Assembly: GCF_031326205.1 (NCBI RefSeq)
Contig: NZ_CP133721.1
Location: forward strand, 682,001 to 746,000
DNA from: Flavobacterium sp. 20NA77.7
GTDB taxonomy: Bacteria; Bacteroidota; Bacteroidia; Flavobacteriales; Flavobacteriaceae
Length of the DNA stretch: 64,000 nt
Direction of reading: 5' to 3'
Within the stretch, counting starts at the first letter, position 1, and each line of letters begins with the position of its first letter. The notes below the pieces were generated by a model. The model had not been told where the DNA came from, made no database searches, and saw nothing but the letters and a program-made list of their open reading frames with translations. This document shows, one piece after another, positions 7,849 to 17,260 of this stretch. The position numbers were made by a program, and so were the translations under genes.

Positions 7849-9816
7849 ATGAAGTTTAAAACTATTTTTTTAGGCGTTTTACTAGTAGTGGTAAGCCAGC
7901 TTTCAGCGCAAAATGCTAAAGAAGTTCTATTTAAAATTGACGACAAACCTTATTACACAGATGAGTTTATTCGTATTTATAAAAAGAATTTAGATTTAGT
8001 AAAAGACGACTCTCAAAAAGATTTAAATCATTATTTTGATTTGTTTTTAGGGTATAAATTAAAAGTAGCCAAAGCCTATAAGTTAGGGTTGCAACATGGT
8101 ACAAAATACCAAAACGAACTGAATTCCTATAGAAATCAATTAGCAAAAGCGTATTTAAATGATTCAAAAGTAACTTCAAAATTAATTGAAGAAGCATATA
8201 CTAGAAATTTAACGGAATTAAGAGCTTCTCATATACTTATTTCTTTTGATGAAAGCGTTAAAGGAGCGGATACCATTCCGTTTTACAATAGAGCTTTAGC
8301 GTTAAAAAATAGAATTGAAAAAGGAGAAAAATTTGAAGATGTTGCGGTTGTAGAATCTCAAGATCCTTCAGTAAAAGACAATAAAGGCGATTTAGGTTTT
8401 TTTACAGCTTTCAGAATGGTGTATCCTTTTGAATGTGCTGCTTATAAAACGCCAGTTGGTCAATTGTCAAATCCTGTTCGCACACGTTTTGGTTACCACA
8501 TTATAAAAGTAACAGATAGTAGACCAAATAAAGGAGAAGTAGCTGTTGCTCATATTATGTTAGCAAAACCGGCAGACAATAATGTTGCATTACTTGAAAA
8601 AAATCAAAAGACAATAGCCGAGATTTATGCAAAAATTCAACAAGGCGAAAGTTTTGAAGCCCTTGCGGCTCAGTTTTCAGAAGATAAATCTACCGCTTCT
8701 AAAGGAGGTGTTTTGCAACGTTTTGGAGCTGGACAATTAAGCGCTGAGGAATTTGAAAACGTTGCATTTTCGCTTAAAAATAAAGGAGATATTTCACAGC
8801 CTTTCGAAACGCAATTTGGCTGGCATATTGTTAAGCTAATTGATACGTATCCCATACAGTCCTTAGATCAAATGAAAGTAGAGTTGGAAAGCAAAATTAA
8901 AAGAGATGAACGCTCATTAATCATTACCAATACATTGGCACAAAAATTAAAATCTAAATACAGTTTTGAAACGAATACTAAAGAATATAAAAATGCAGAA
9001 AAAGCAGTAACAGAAGAAATTTATAGTCAAACGTATGAATTGCCAAAAGACAAAGAAAATTTAAGAGGTGATATTGCAACTATTAATAAAACAAAAAAAA
9101 TAGGAACGCCTTCTTTTATGAATTATATCAATTCCCAGCAAAAAAATAAATTGACCACTAAGCCGCTTAATAAATTGGTTGCTGAACTATATGATAAGTG
9201 GAAAGACGAACAATTGATTGCATATTATAATGAAAATTTAGAAAATGAGTTTCCAGATTTTAAATATATTATGGATGAATATAGAGATGGTTTGTTATTA
9301 TTTGAATTGATGGAGCAAGAAATTTGGAATAAATCAAAATCAGATACGCTAGGTTTACAAGCTTTTTATGAATCGAACAAAGGGAATTATCAATGGAAAA
9401 AAAGATATGATGTAGCTATTTTATCTAGTACAGATGAGCAAGCTATTCAAAAAGCTTCTTCCTATTTGCAAAAAGGAAAAGATATTGACTTTATCAAACA
9501 AAAATTAAATAAAGACAATAAAGTGGTTTTGATGTCAAAATCAGGATTGTATGAGGAAGATTATGACGTGTTAAAAAAAATGACATCCGTGCAATCTGGT
9601 GTAAATCCAGTCTTTAAAGATGGTAATTATTATTTTGTGGTACAAGTCAAAAATATAAAATTGCCCGAAAACAAAACTATTAGTGAATGTAAAAGTAAAT
9701 TAGTAAACGATTACCAGCAATTTTTAGAATCACATTGGGTAGATAATTTGAAAAAGGAATTTACAATTACAATTGAAAATGGGACTTTTGAAAAAGTAAA
9801 AGCCCAATTAAAGTAA
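7849..9816 (+). CDS. periplasmic PpiC-type peptidylprolyl isomerase, two parvulin domains
   Basis: A 655-residue exported chaperone/foldase (signal peptide residues 1-20, ending QLSAQ). After a helical N region it has two rotamase domains: the first near residues 122-225 (LRASHILISFDESV ... GDLGFFTAFRMVYPFE ... FGYHIIKVTD) and the second near 232-335 (VAHIMLAKP ... GGVLQRFGAGQLSAEEFE ... FGWHIVKLID). A long C-terminal helical region follows. It resembles SurA and PpiD in layout and should help outer-membrane protein folding in the periplasm. It is first in an operon of three related genes; the next start directly abuts its stop. Confidence 0.93.
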   Translation: MKFKTIFLGVLLVVVSQLSAQNAKEVLFKIDDKPYYTDEFIRIYKKNLDLVKDDSQKDLNHYFDLFLGYKLKVAKAYKLGLQHGTKYQNELNSYRNQLAKAYLNDSKVTSKLIEEAYTRNLTELRASHILISFDESVKGADTIPFYNRALALKNRIEKGEKFEDVAVVESQDPSVKDNKGDLGFFTAFRMVYPFECAAYKTPVGQLSNPVRTRFGYHIIKVTDSRPNKGEVAVAHIMLAKPADNNVALLEKNQKTIAEIYAKIQQGESFEALAAQFSEDKSTASKGGVLQRFGAGQLSAEEFENVAFSLKNKGDISQPFETQFGWHIVKLIDTYPIQSLDQMKVELESKIKRDERSLIITNTLAQKLKSKYSFETNTKEYKNAEKAVTEEIYSQTYELPKDKENLRGDIATINKTKKIGTPSFMNYINSQQKNKLTTKPLNKLVAELYDKWKDEQLIAYYNENLENEFPDFKYIMDEYRDGLLLFELMEQEIWNKSKSDTLGLQAFYESNKGNYQWKKRYDVAILSSTDEQAIQKASSYLQKGKDIDFIKQKLNKDNKVVLMSKSGLYEEDYDVLKKMTSVQSGVNPVFKDGNYYFVVQVKNIKLPENKTISECKSKLVNDYQQFLESHWVDNLKKEFTITIENGTFEKVKAQLK

Positions 9817-10665
9817 ATGAAGAGAGTTGTTGTTTTAGTTGGAATTATATTTTTGTTGGGTTGTGCTGAAGCATCAAAGGGAGATAATTCAGATGCTATA
9901 GCTCGAGTAAATGATGCCTATTTATATCCTGCAGATATTCAAAATTTAGTACCTGCTGGAACATCAAAAAAAGACAGCATAACTTTGGTTAAAGACTTTA
10001 TTACACGATGGGCCACACAGCAACTGTTAATGAATAAAGCTGAAAAAAACGTAAATAAAACACAACAACAAGAATTTGAAGAATTAATCAACCAGTATAA
10101 AATTGATTTATATACTAAAGCGTATTTGGAAGGTCTGGTTCAAACAAAAATAGATACATTAATTACTGAGCAAGAAATAGAAACGTATTATCAAAAAAAT
10201 AAAACTAATTTCAGAGCAACAGAGCCTTTGGTAAAAATGCGTTACATTAATTTAGTGAAAGGTTCGTCTAAATTTTCAGCCATAAATACTAAATTTTCGA
10301 GATTTTCAAAAAAAGATAAGCAAGATTTACAAAAACAAGCTATACAATTTAAAAGTTATGCGTTAAATGATAGTCTATGGATTGATAGCAACCAAGTGTA
10401 TGAAAAGCTACCCTTTATCAATCAGGAAAATAGAGATAAATATATCGCATCAGGAATGGCTTATCAATATACTGATTCGAGTTCCGTTTGGTTAGTCAAA
10501 GTAAAAGATATGATAAATAAAAATAACATCTTACCTTTGCAATATTGTAAGCCAACAATTAAACAGATTTTATTAAATAATAGAAAAACAGATTTAATCA
10601 ACAAAATTCAAAAAGAAATAACAAATGACGCCATTAAAGACAATGATTTCGAAATTTTTAAATAA
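9817..10665 (+). CDS. SurA/PpiC-like lipoprotein lacking a rotamase domain
   Basis: A 282-residue lipoprotein with a signal peptide and lipobox ending LLGC at Cys16. The mature part aligns in style with SurA N-terminal chaperone modules: ARVNDAYLYPADIQNLVP, a helix with KDFITRWATQQLLMNKAEKN, and an EIETYYQKNKTNFRATEPLVKMRYI segment. No parvulin domain is visible, so it is probably a chaperone without isomerase activity. Its ATG begins at the base after the stop of the upstream isomerase, and its end overlaps the next gene, so translation is probably coupled. Members of this family are usually annotated as peptidylprolyl isomerase by association. Confidence 0.82.
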   Translation: MKRVVVLVGIIFLLGCAEASKGDNSDAIARVNDAYLYPADIQNLVPAGTSKKDSITLVKDFITRWATQQLLMNKAEKNVNKTQQQEFEELINQYKIDLYTKAYLEGLVQTKIDTLITEQEIETYYQKNKTNFRATEPLVKMRYINLVKGSSKFSAINTKFSRFSKKDKQDLQKQAIQFKSYALNDSLWIDSNQVYEKLPFINQENRDKYIASGMAYQYTDSSSVWLVKVKDMINKNNILPLQYCKPTIKQILLNNRKTDLINKIQKEITNDAIKDNDFEIFK

Positions 10666-12007
10666 GCAAAACCTTATCCTATTAATCACTCTATTTTCGT
10701 TAGTTGCGACAGCACAAAAGAAACAAAAAGTGGATGGAGTTGCTGCTGTAGTAGGTGATTTTATCGTATTAGATTCTGATATAGACTTAATGTATATAGA
10801 AATGCAATCGCAAGGTATTGACACCAAAAACATCACCAGATGTGAACTGTTAGGAAAGCAATTAGAAGATAAATTGTATGCGCATCAGGCTATTCAAGAT
10901 AGTATTGTAGTAACAGATGAAGAGGTGACTAGCTTTATGAATGAGCAAATTAATTCAATGGTTGAACAAATAGGTTCTAAAGAAAAGTTATATGAATATT
11001 ATAAAAAGAAAGACGAACAAGATTTTAAGGCTTACTTTTTTGATATCATTAAAATGAATAAATTAACTTCTCAAATGCAACGAAAAATTATTGATGGGGT
11101 TTCTGTAACACCAGAAGAGGTAAAACAATTTTTCAATGGCATTCCTAAAGATGAGATACCTACTATTGGCGCAGAAGTTGAAATTGCTCAGATAATTGTG
11201 AAGCCTGTCATTACTAAAGAAGATAAACAAGCTGTTATTGATAAATTGAATGGTATTAGAAAAGATATTTTGGGGGGCACATCGAGTTTTACTAGTAAAG
11301 CTGTAATTTATTCAGAAGATCCTGGATCAAGTTCAAATGGGGGGTATTACAAAATTAATAAGAAAACACAATTTGTTAAAGAATTTAAAGATGTCGCTTT
11401 TCGTTTAAATGAAGGTGAAATTTCGGAACCTTTTGAAACAGAATTTGGCTACCATATCATTCAAGTTGATAAAATTATGGGACAAGATATTGAGTTGAGA
11501 CATATTGTAATTAGCCCTAAAGTATCTTCAAAAGCAGTAGCAGAAGCAAAAGAAAAAATGGAGTCTATCAGAACGAAAATTGTCAACGGAGAAATTACTT
11601 TTGAAGATGCTGCAAGGTCTTCTTCTGATGATAAAGATACCAAAAATAATGGTGGGTTATTATTGAATCCTAGAACATCAGAACCTAAATTTGAGGTTTC
11701 AAAATTAGATCCAGCCCTTTACAATCAAATTAATACACTTAATGAAGGGCAAATGACCAATGTTTTTGTAGATCAAGAACGTCAAGGTGCTAAGTTTTTC
11801 AAAATTTTAAAAGTGGTTAAAAAAACAGCAGAACACAAAGCAGATTTTTCAACAGATTATATTAAAATTAAAGAATTAGCACTTTCAGATAAGCAATATA
11901 AGACCATTGCAAAATGGACCGAAGAAAACATTGAAAAAAATTATATAAAAATCAACGGGGAATATAAAGATTGTGTATTTACAAATAATTGGTTAAAAAA
12001 ACAATAA
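10643..12007 (+). CDS. surA: SurA-like periplasmic peptidylprolyl isomerase
   Basis: About 454 residues: signal peptide ending LVATAQ, SurA N domain (VDGVAAVVGDFIVLDSDIDLMYIEMQSQG), then two parvulin domains near residues 167-272 (EIAQIIVKPVIT ... GGYYKINKKTQFVKEFKDVAF ... FGYHIIQVDK) and 275-380 (ELRHIVISPKV ... NNGGLLLNPRTSEPKFE). It should escort outer-membrane beta-barrel proteins through the periplasm. The ATG at 10643 gives a clean signal peptide and a 23-base overlap with the upstream gene; an ATG at 10625 is in frame and possible. It is third in a foldase operon and is followed one base later by moxR. The symbol reflects domain layout, not proven orthology. Confidence 0.9.
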   Translation: MISKFLNKQNLILLITLFSLVATAQKKQKVDGVAAVVGDFIVLDSDIDLMYIEMQSQGIDTKNITRCELLGKQLEDKLYAHQAIQDSIVVTDEEVTSFMNEQINSMVEQIGSKEKLYEYYKKKDEQDFKAYFFDIIKMNKLTSQMQRKIIDGVSVTPEEVKQFFNGIPKDEIPTIGAEVEIAQIIVKPVITKEDKQAVIDKLNGIRKDILGGTSSFTSKAVIYSEDPGSSSNGGYYKINKKTQFVKEFKDVAFRLNEGEISEPFETEFGYHIIQVDKIMGQDIELRHIVISPKVSSKAVAEAKEKMESIRTKIVNGEITFEDAARSSSDDKDTKNNGGLLLNPRTSEPKFEVSKLDPALYNQINTLNEGQMTNVFVDQERQGAKFFKILKVVKKTAEHKADFSTDYIKIKELALSDKQYKTIAKWTEENIEKNYIKINGEYKDCVFTNNWLKKQ

Positions 12008-12008
12008 C

Positions 12009-12962
12009 ATGTCTGACGTAGCCGCTTTAGAAAAATTAGTCCAAAAACAAAAGTTATTAAAACAAGAAATTGCAAAGATTATTGTAGGACAAGACGAAGT
12101 TGTTAATCAAATTGTTTTGAGTATTTTTTCAGGAGGTCATGCTTTACTCATTGGCGTTCCTGGATTAGCCAAAACATTAATGGTAAATACAATTTCACAA
12201 GCGTTAGGATTGCATTTTAAACGCATACAGTTTACACCAGATTTAATGCCTTCTGATATTTTAGGAAGTGAAATATTAGACGAAACACGAAATTTTAAGT
12301 TTATAAAAGGACCTGTTTTTGCAAATATTATTCTAGCAGATGAAATAAATCGTACGCCCCCAAAAACACAAGCCGCTTTATTAGAAGCCATGCAGGAAAA
12401 ATCAGTTACTGTAGCAGGACATCATTATAAATTAGAGCTTCCATTTTTTGTATTGGCTACACAAAATCCAATTGAACAAGAAGGGACTTATCCGCTTCCA
12501 GAAGCGCAGTTAGACCGATTTATGTTTGCTGTAAAACTTGAATATCCTTCCTTTGAAGAAGAAGTTCAGGTAGTGAAAAGCACGACAACAGAACAGAAAG
12601 TAGAAGTATTACCCTTATTTACCGCCGAGGAAATAATTGAATACCAAAATTTAATTCGAAAAATACCCGTAACAGATCATGTCATTGAATACGCGGTAAG
12701 TTTGGTTGCAAAAACCCGCCCAACGAATCCTTTAGCTACAGATTTTGTAAAAAGTTATTTAGATTGGGGAGCGGGACCAAGAGCGTCTCAAAGTTTAATA
12801 TTAGCTGCTAAGGCACATGCTGCTATGAATGGAAAATATTCACCTGATATTGAAGATGTTCGAGCAGTTGCAATAGGCGTATTAAGACACAGAATAGTGA
12901 AAAATTATAGAGCTGATGCTGAAGGAATTACTGAAGAAACAATCATAGAAAATTTATTTTAA
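12009..12962 (+). CDS. MoxR family AAA+ ATPase
   Basis: A 317-residue cytoplasmic AAA+ chaperone. Walker A is GVPGLAKT (49-56), Walker B with the MoxR signature is ILADEINRTPPKTQAALLEA, sensor 1 is LATQNPIEQEGTYPLPEAQ, and the C-terminal lid domain is complete (GAGPRASQSLILAAKA). MoxR proteins usually act with VWA-domain proteins in maturation of enzyme complexes or envelope stress. Here no VWA or DUF58 gene follows; instead a terminator closes the operon. The one-base gap to surA indicates co-transcription with the periplasmic foldases. Confidence 0.95.
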   Translation: MSDVAALEKLVQKQKLLKQEIAKIIVGQDEVVNQIVLSIFSGGHALLIGVPGLAKTLMVNTISQALGLHFKRIQFTPDLMPSDILGSEILDETRNFKFIKGPVFANIILADEINRTPPKTQAALLEAMQEKSVTVAGHHYKLELPFFVLATQNPIEQEGTYPLPEAQLDRFMFAVKLEYPSFEEEVQVVKSTTTEQKVEVLPLFTAEEIIEYQNLIRKIPVTDHVIEYAVSLVAKTRPTNPLATDFVKSYLDWGAGPRASQSLILAAKAHAAMNGKYSPDIEDVRAVAIGVLRHRIVKNYRADAEGITEETIIENLF

Positions 12963-12988
12963 TAGTCTTTATTTTAAAAATAATTCTT

Positions 12989-13036
12989 AATCCTAATCAA
13001 TCATCGTAAGATTTTAAGGTTGATTAGGATTTTTTT
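12989..13036 (+). terminator. terminator of the SurA-MoxR operon
   Basis: AATCCTAATCAA (12989-13000) pairs with TTGATTAGGATT (13020-13031), 19-base loop, T tract to 13036. Confidence 0.82.
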
Positions 13037-13272
13037 ATTCTTTATTCCACTAAATCAATTGTTTAATGCGTCTTTGTTTTGCCGATTTAATAAAAACAAC
13101 TCGTGTTTTTTTAGGAATTCGTATTTTAAAATAAAAAAATTAACAATTCTTAAATAAACAGGTAAATTAATCTTTTTTTTTGAATTAAATTTAGTGAAAT
13201 AGAATAATTACAAATAATAATTTCTTTATAACGTAAATTCATTAAAAATTTTTTAATCTCAATCGAATTCGT

Positions 13273-13280
13273 TAAATTTG
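13273..13280 (+). promoter_or_regulatory. -7 promoter element of aconitase (TAAATTTG)
   Basis: Perfect TAnnTTTG 43 bases before the ATG at 13324. No -33 TTG is seen at normal distance. Confidence 0.55.
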
Positions 13281-13323
13281 TACCACAAAAAATAAAAACA
13301 AACTATTTAAACCTATTTATATT

Positions 13324-15588
13324 ATGGCTTTTGATATTGAAATGATTGAAAAAGTGTATGCAAATATGGCAACTCGTGTGGATAAAGCACGTGAGTTAGT
13401 GGGACGTCCACTTACACTTTCTGAAAAGATTTTATATGCTCATTTATGGGAAGGAACACCTTCTCAAGCATTTACAAGAGGAAAAGATTATGTTGATTTT
13501 GCTCCAGATAGAGTAGCTTGTCAAGATGCTACTGCTCAAATGGCATTATTACAGTTTATGCATGCTGGAAAGTCTAAAGTTGCCGTACCTACAACAGTTC
13601 ATTGTGATCACTTAATCCAGGCAAAAGTTGGTGCAAAAACAGATTTACAAGTTGCTAATTCACAATCAAAAGAAGTGTTCGATTTCTTATCGTCTGTTTC
13701 AAATAAATATGGCATCGGTTTTTGGAAACCAGGTTCTGGAATTATTCACCAAATCGTTTTAGAAAATTATGCTTTCCCAGGAGGAATGATGATTGGTACA
13801 GATTCACACACTGTAAATGCAGGTGGTTTAGGTATGTTAGCGATTGGTGTTGGTGGTGCAGACGCAGTGGATGTAATGTCTGGAATGTCATGGGAATTAA
13901 AATTTCCGAAATTGATTGGTGTTAAATTAACTGGAAAATTAAGTGGCTGGACAGCTCCAAAAGACGTTATTCTTAAAGTAGCTGATATTTTAACTGTAAA
14001 AGGTGGTACAGGTGCTATTGTAGAATATTTTGGAGAAGGAGCTGAAGCGATGTCTTGTACAGGTAAAGGAACTATTTGTAATATGGGTGCAGAAATTGGT
14101 GCAACCACATCTACATTTGGTTATGATGATTCTATGAGAAGATATTTAGCAGCAACAGGTCGTCAAGATGTTGTGAATGCAGCCGATAAAGTAGCAACTT
14201 ACTTAACGGCTGACGCTGAAGTATATGCTACACCTGAGAAATACTTTGATCAATTAATAGAAATTAATTTATCAGAATTAGAACCACATATTAACGGTCC
14301 ATTTACGCCAGATAGAGGAACGCCAGTTTCTAAAATGAAAGCAGAAGCAGAAGCTAATGGATGGCCGTTAAAAGTAGAATGGGGATTAATAGGTTCTTGT
14401 ACAAACTCTTCCTATGAAGATATGTCAAGAGCAGCTTCAATTGTTGAGCAAGCTGTAGCACATGGAATTACACCAAAAGCTGAGTTTGGAATTAATCCAG
14501 GTTCTGAACAAATACGCTATACTATTGAACGGGATGGTATTATTGCAACATTTGAAAAAATGGGTACAAAAGTATTTACAAATGCTTGTGGACCATGTAT
14601 TGGACAATGGGATAGAGAAGGAGCTGATAAAGCAGAAAAAAACACTATTGTACATTCGTTTAACCGAAATTTCTCAAAAAGAGCAGATGGAAATCCAAAT
14701 ACACATGCCTTTGTAACATCGCCAGAAATGGTAGCTGCATTAGCAATTTCAGGACGTTTAGATTTTAATCCAATCACAGATACTTTGTTAAATGATAAAG
14801 GAGAAGAAGTGAAATTAGTAGCGCCAAATGGTGATGAATTACCAAAAAGAGGTTTTGATGTAGAAGATGCTGGTTTTCAAGCACCGGCTGCTGACGGATC
14901 TTCTGTTCAAGTTGTTGTTTCGCCTACTTCTGAACGATTACAATTATTAGATCCTTTCCAACCATGGGATGGTGAAAATATTACAGGTGCTAAATTGTTA
15001 ATTAAAGCCTTCGGAAAATGTACTACTGACCATATTTCTATGGCAGGACCTTGGTTGCGTTTCCGTGGTCATTTGGATAATATTTCTAATAATATGTTAA
15101 TTGGCGCTGAAAATGCCTTTACAAGTAAAACAAATTCAGTAAAAAATCAATTAACCAATGAATATGCAGAAGTTCCTGCTGTGGCAAGAGCCTATAAAGC
15201 AGCTGGAATTCCTTCAATCGTAGTGGGAGATCATAACTACGGAGAAGGTTCTTCACGCGAACATGCAGCAATGGAGCCACGTCATTTAGGAGTGAAAGCA
15301 GTTCTTGTGAAATCTTTTGCACGTATTCATGAAACCAACTTGAAGAAACAAGGAATGTTAGCCTTAACATTTGCTAACGAAGCAGATTACGATAAAATTC
15401 AAGAAAATGACACTATTAATTTCTTAGATTTGAAAGAATTTGCTCCTGGAAAACCACTGACATTAGAATTCGTTCATGCAGATGGAACAAAAGATGTTAT
15501 TATGGCTAACCATTCATATAATGAAGGGCAAATTGGTTGGTTTGTTGCAGGTTCTGCATTAAACTTAATCGCTGCTGGAAAAGCATAA
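13324..15588 (+). CDS. acn: aconitate hydratase
   Basis: A 754-residue TCA-cycle [4Fe-4S] enzyme that isomerises citrate and isocitrate in the cytoplasm. The cluster ligands are visible as Cys359 ([10 protein letters not shown]) and Cys422/Cys425 ([10 protein letters not shown]). Other landmarks are [24 protein letters not shown], and the swivelling domain with [17 protein letters not shown]. The length (about 755) and motif wording are closer to the mitochondrial-type enzyme common in Bacteroidetes than to the roughly 890-residue AcnA/IRP type, so I avoid the acnA symbol. It is monocistronic, with a -7 element and a very strong terminator. Confidence 0.97.
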   Translation: MAFDIEMIEKVYANMATRVDKARELVGRPLTLSEKILYAHLWEGTPSQAFTRGKDYVDFAPDRVACQDATAQMALLQFMHAGKSKVAVPTTVHCDHLIQAKVGAKTDLQVANSQSKEVFDFLSSVSNKYGIGFWKPGSGIIHQIVLENYAFPGGMMIGTDSHTVNAGGLGMLAIGVGGADAVDVMSGMSWELKFPKLIGVKLTGKLSGWTAPKDVILKVADILTVKGGTGAIVEYFGEGAEAMSCTGKGTICNMGAEIGATTSTFGYDDSMRRYLAATGRQDVVNAADKVATYLTADAEVYATPEKYFDQLIEINLSELEPHINGPFTPDRGTPVSKMKAEAEANGWPLKVEWGLIGSCTNSSYEDMSRAASIVEQAVAHGITPKAEFGINPGSEQIRYTIERDGIIATFEKMGTKVFTNACGPCIGQWDREGADKAEKNTIVHSFNRNFSKRADGNPNTHAFVTSPEMVAALAISGRLDFNPITDTLLNDKGEEVKLVAPNGDELPKRGFDVEDAGFQAPAADGSSVQVVVSPTSERLQLLDPFQPWDGENITGAKLLIKAFGKCTTDHISMAGPWLRFRGHLDNISNNMLIGAENAFTSKTNSVKNQLTNEYAEVPAVARAYKAAGIPSIVVGDHNYGEGSSREHAAMEPRHLGVKAVLVKSFARIHETNLKKQGMLALTFANEADYDKIQENDTINFLDLKEFAPGKPLTLEFVHADGTKDVIMANHSYNEGQIGWFVAGSALNLIAAGKA

Positions 15589-15606
15589 TTAGTTGAAATA
15601 ATTAGT

Positions 15607-15638
15607 AAAGGCGGTTAGGTGACTAACCGCCTTTTTTT
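15607..15638 (+). terminator. terminator of aconitase
   Basis: AAAGGCGGTTAG (15607-15618), GTGA loop, CTAACCGCCTTT (15623-15634), T tract to 15638: a 12-bp perfect stem. Confidence 0.95.
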
Positions 15639-15724
15639 ATAATATAATGTTAAATCAACCTAACAATTCTTTGTAATTTTTTATCTTGCAAAGCCTTTAC
15701 ATAAATCTTCCTAATATACGCGAT

Positions 15725-17185
15725 ATGAGATTGAAGTACATTTTTATTTTTTTATTTTTTATTTGTAACTATTCATTTGCACAGCAAACCCTTAAACATA
15801 AAGTAGTTAAAGGAGAATCTGTTTATACGATAGCAAAAAAATATGATGTATTAGAATCTGAAATTTTAGCTTTAAATCCACAAGCAAAAGGGCTTTTACA
15901 ACTTGATATGGAATTGCGAATTCCAAAAAAATCCAAAAAGAAGGAATTAGAAAAGAAAAAATTTGTTCCAAAAGGCCCTTCACATACGATAGCGCCAGGT
16001 GAATCCCTATCAACTATTGCAGATAAATATAACATTTCCATTGAAAAGCTTCGAGATGCAAATCCACATATTGTCAATGATCAAATTCAAATGGGCGAGT
16101 TATTGGCTTTGCCTAAAGGAATAAAAAAAGAAATTCCTAAAAAAGAAAGTAAAAAAGAGGAAAAAAAGGAAGTTAAAAAAGAAGAAAAAAAGCTACTTCA
16201 AAAACAAGATATAGCTACCACTAAGCATATTATTTTGTCTGGCGAATCTTTTTATGTTATTGCAAAAAAATATCAAATTTCAATAGATGAATTACGAACT
16301 GCCAATCCGCAAATAAGTAATGATAAGCTAAAAGTAGGTGATGAGTTAACTATTCCTAGTTCAAAAGAAGTTAAACCTAAAGAAATACTTCCAAAACAAA
16401 AACTGGAATCAAAAACGGTAGTGGTAAAAAATGACTCTAATACGACAACTGTAAAACCAGTAATGGAACCCATAAAGCAAAATCGAGTAATTGAAAATAA
16501 GTCTGAGGCCATTGTTAATTCTGTGGGACAGACAAGTGTTTATGAAGATTGCGAAATATTAATTACTACACATTTAGTAACTCCAAAAGAAACTAAATTT
16601 GGAATTTCAAAGAAATACGGTCTCACTGTAAAAGAATTAGATGCACTCAACCCTAGTATTACTAAATTGATACCAGGCGAAGTATTGATAATTAAAAAGA
16701 AACAATTATCTGAAATATTGCCTCCAAATCCAACTGATTCTGAAAATCTAACCATTATCACTCCCGTGAATTATATTCCAGTTCCGCCAATGGATGCTGC
16801 AGCAGAAGAAAAAGCGAATTACTTAATTGCAAAAGCTTCAGAATATATTGGAATTAGATATAGAAGTGGAGGAACAGATCCTAAAGGTTTCGATTGTTCT
16901 GGTTTTATGTTCTATATGTTCAATCATATTGAGATGAAATTACCACATTCTTCTCAAGATCAAGCTACATTAGGTGTAAGAATAGATCCTTCTCAGGCTC
17001 AGAAAGGGGATTTAATATTCTTTAAAACTACTAGACGTGGTATAGGTCACGTGGGAATGATTACTGAAATCAATGGTGATGAAATCAAATTTATACATTC
17101 CTCTACCAATAGTGGTATTGTCATTTCTTCTACTAAAGAAGGCTATTATGCCAAACGTTTTGTACAAATTAATAGAGTGCTTTAG
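15725..17185 (+). CDS. LysM-repeat NlpC/P60 cell-wall hydrolase
   Basis: An exported peptidoglycan endopeptidase of 486 residues from the ATG at 15725, which begins a standard signal peptide (MRLKYIFIFLFFICNYSFAQ). An in-frame ATG at 15686 would add 13 unlikely residues. Four LysM domains follow: HKVVKGESVYTIAKKY, HTIAPGESLSTIADKY, KHIILSGESFYVIAKKY and HLVTPKETKFGISKKY. Lys/Glu-rich linkers separate them. The C-terminal NlpC/P60 domain carries the triad Cys391 (FDCSGF), His442 (GHVGM) and His458 (FIHSS). It probably cleaves D-Glu-diaminopimelate stem peptides. A near-match to the promoter element (TATCTTG) lies about 40 bases upstream of the ATG. Confidence 0.93.
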   Translation: MRLKYIFIFLFFICNYSFAQQTLKHKVVKGESVYTIAKKYDVLESEILALNPQAKGLLQLDMELRIPKKSKKKELEKKKFVPKGPSHTIAPGESLSTIADKYNISIEKLRDANPHIVNDQIQMGELLALPKGIKKEIPKKESKKEEKKEVKKEEKKLLQKQDIATTKHIILSGESFYVIAKKYQISIDELRTANPQISNDKLKVGDELTIPSSKEVKPKEILPKQKLESKTVVVKNDSNTTTVKPVMEPIKQNRVIENKSEAIVNSVGQTSVYEDCEILITTHLVTPKETKFGISKKYGLTVKELDALNPSITKLIPGEVLIIKKKQLSEILPPNPTDSENLTIITPVNYIPVPPMDAAAEEKANYLIAKASEYIGIRYRSGGTDPKGFDCSGFMFYMFNHIEMKLPHSSQDQATLGVRIDPSQAQKGDLIFFKTTRRGIGHVGMITEINGDEIKFIHSSTNSGIVISSTKEGYYAKRFVQINRVL

Positions 17186-17260
17186 GTTTTGTTTTTTCCT
17201 CTATTTTTAAAATTCTTATAATCTAAAAAATTACTATATTTAGCCATAAATAAAGTAAGT

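Larger units (their letters stand above)
12963..13323. other. 361-bp intergenic region before aconitase
   Basis: The region holds the moxR operon terminator (12989-13036) and, near its right end, the aconitase -7 element (13273-13280). The roughly 235 bases between are very AT-rich and show no open frame or convincing secondary structure. It may hold regulatory sites for the TCA-cycle gene, but none is recognisable. Confidence 0.6.

Noticed and set aside
13767..14108. 113-residue minus-strand frame inside aconitase
   Set aside because: Antisense shadow of a clearly conserved enzyme.
15686..15724. 13-residue extension of the LysM/NlpC protein
   Set aside because: It would bury the signal peptide, which begins perfectly at the ATG at 15725.
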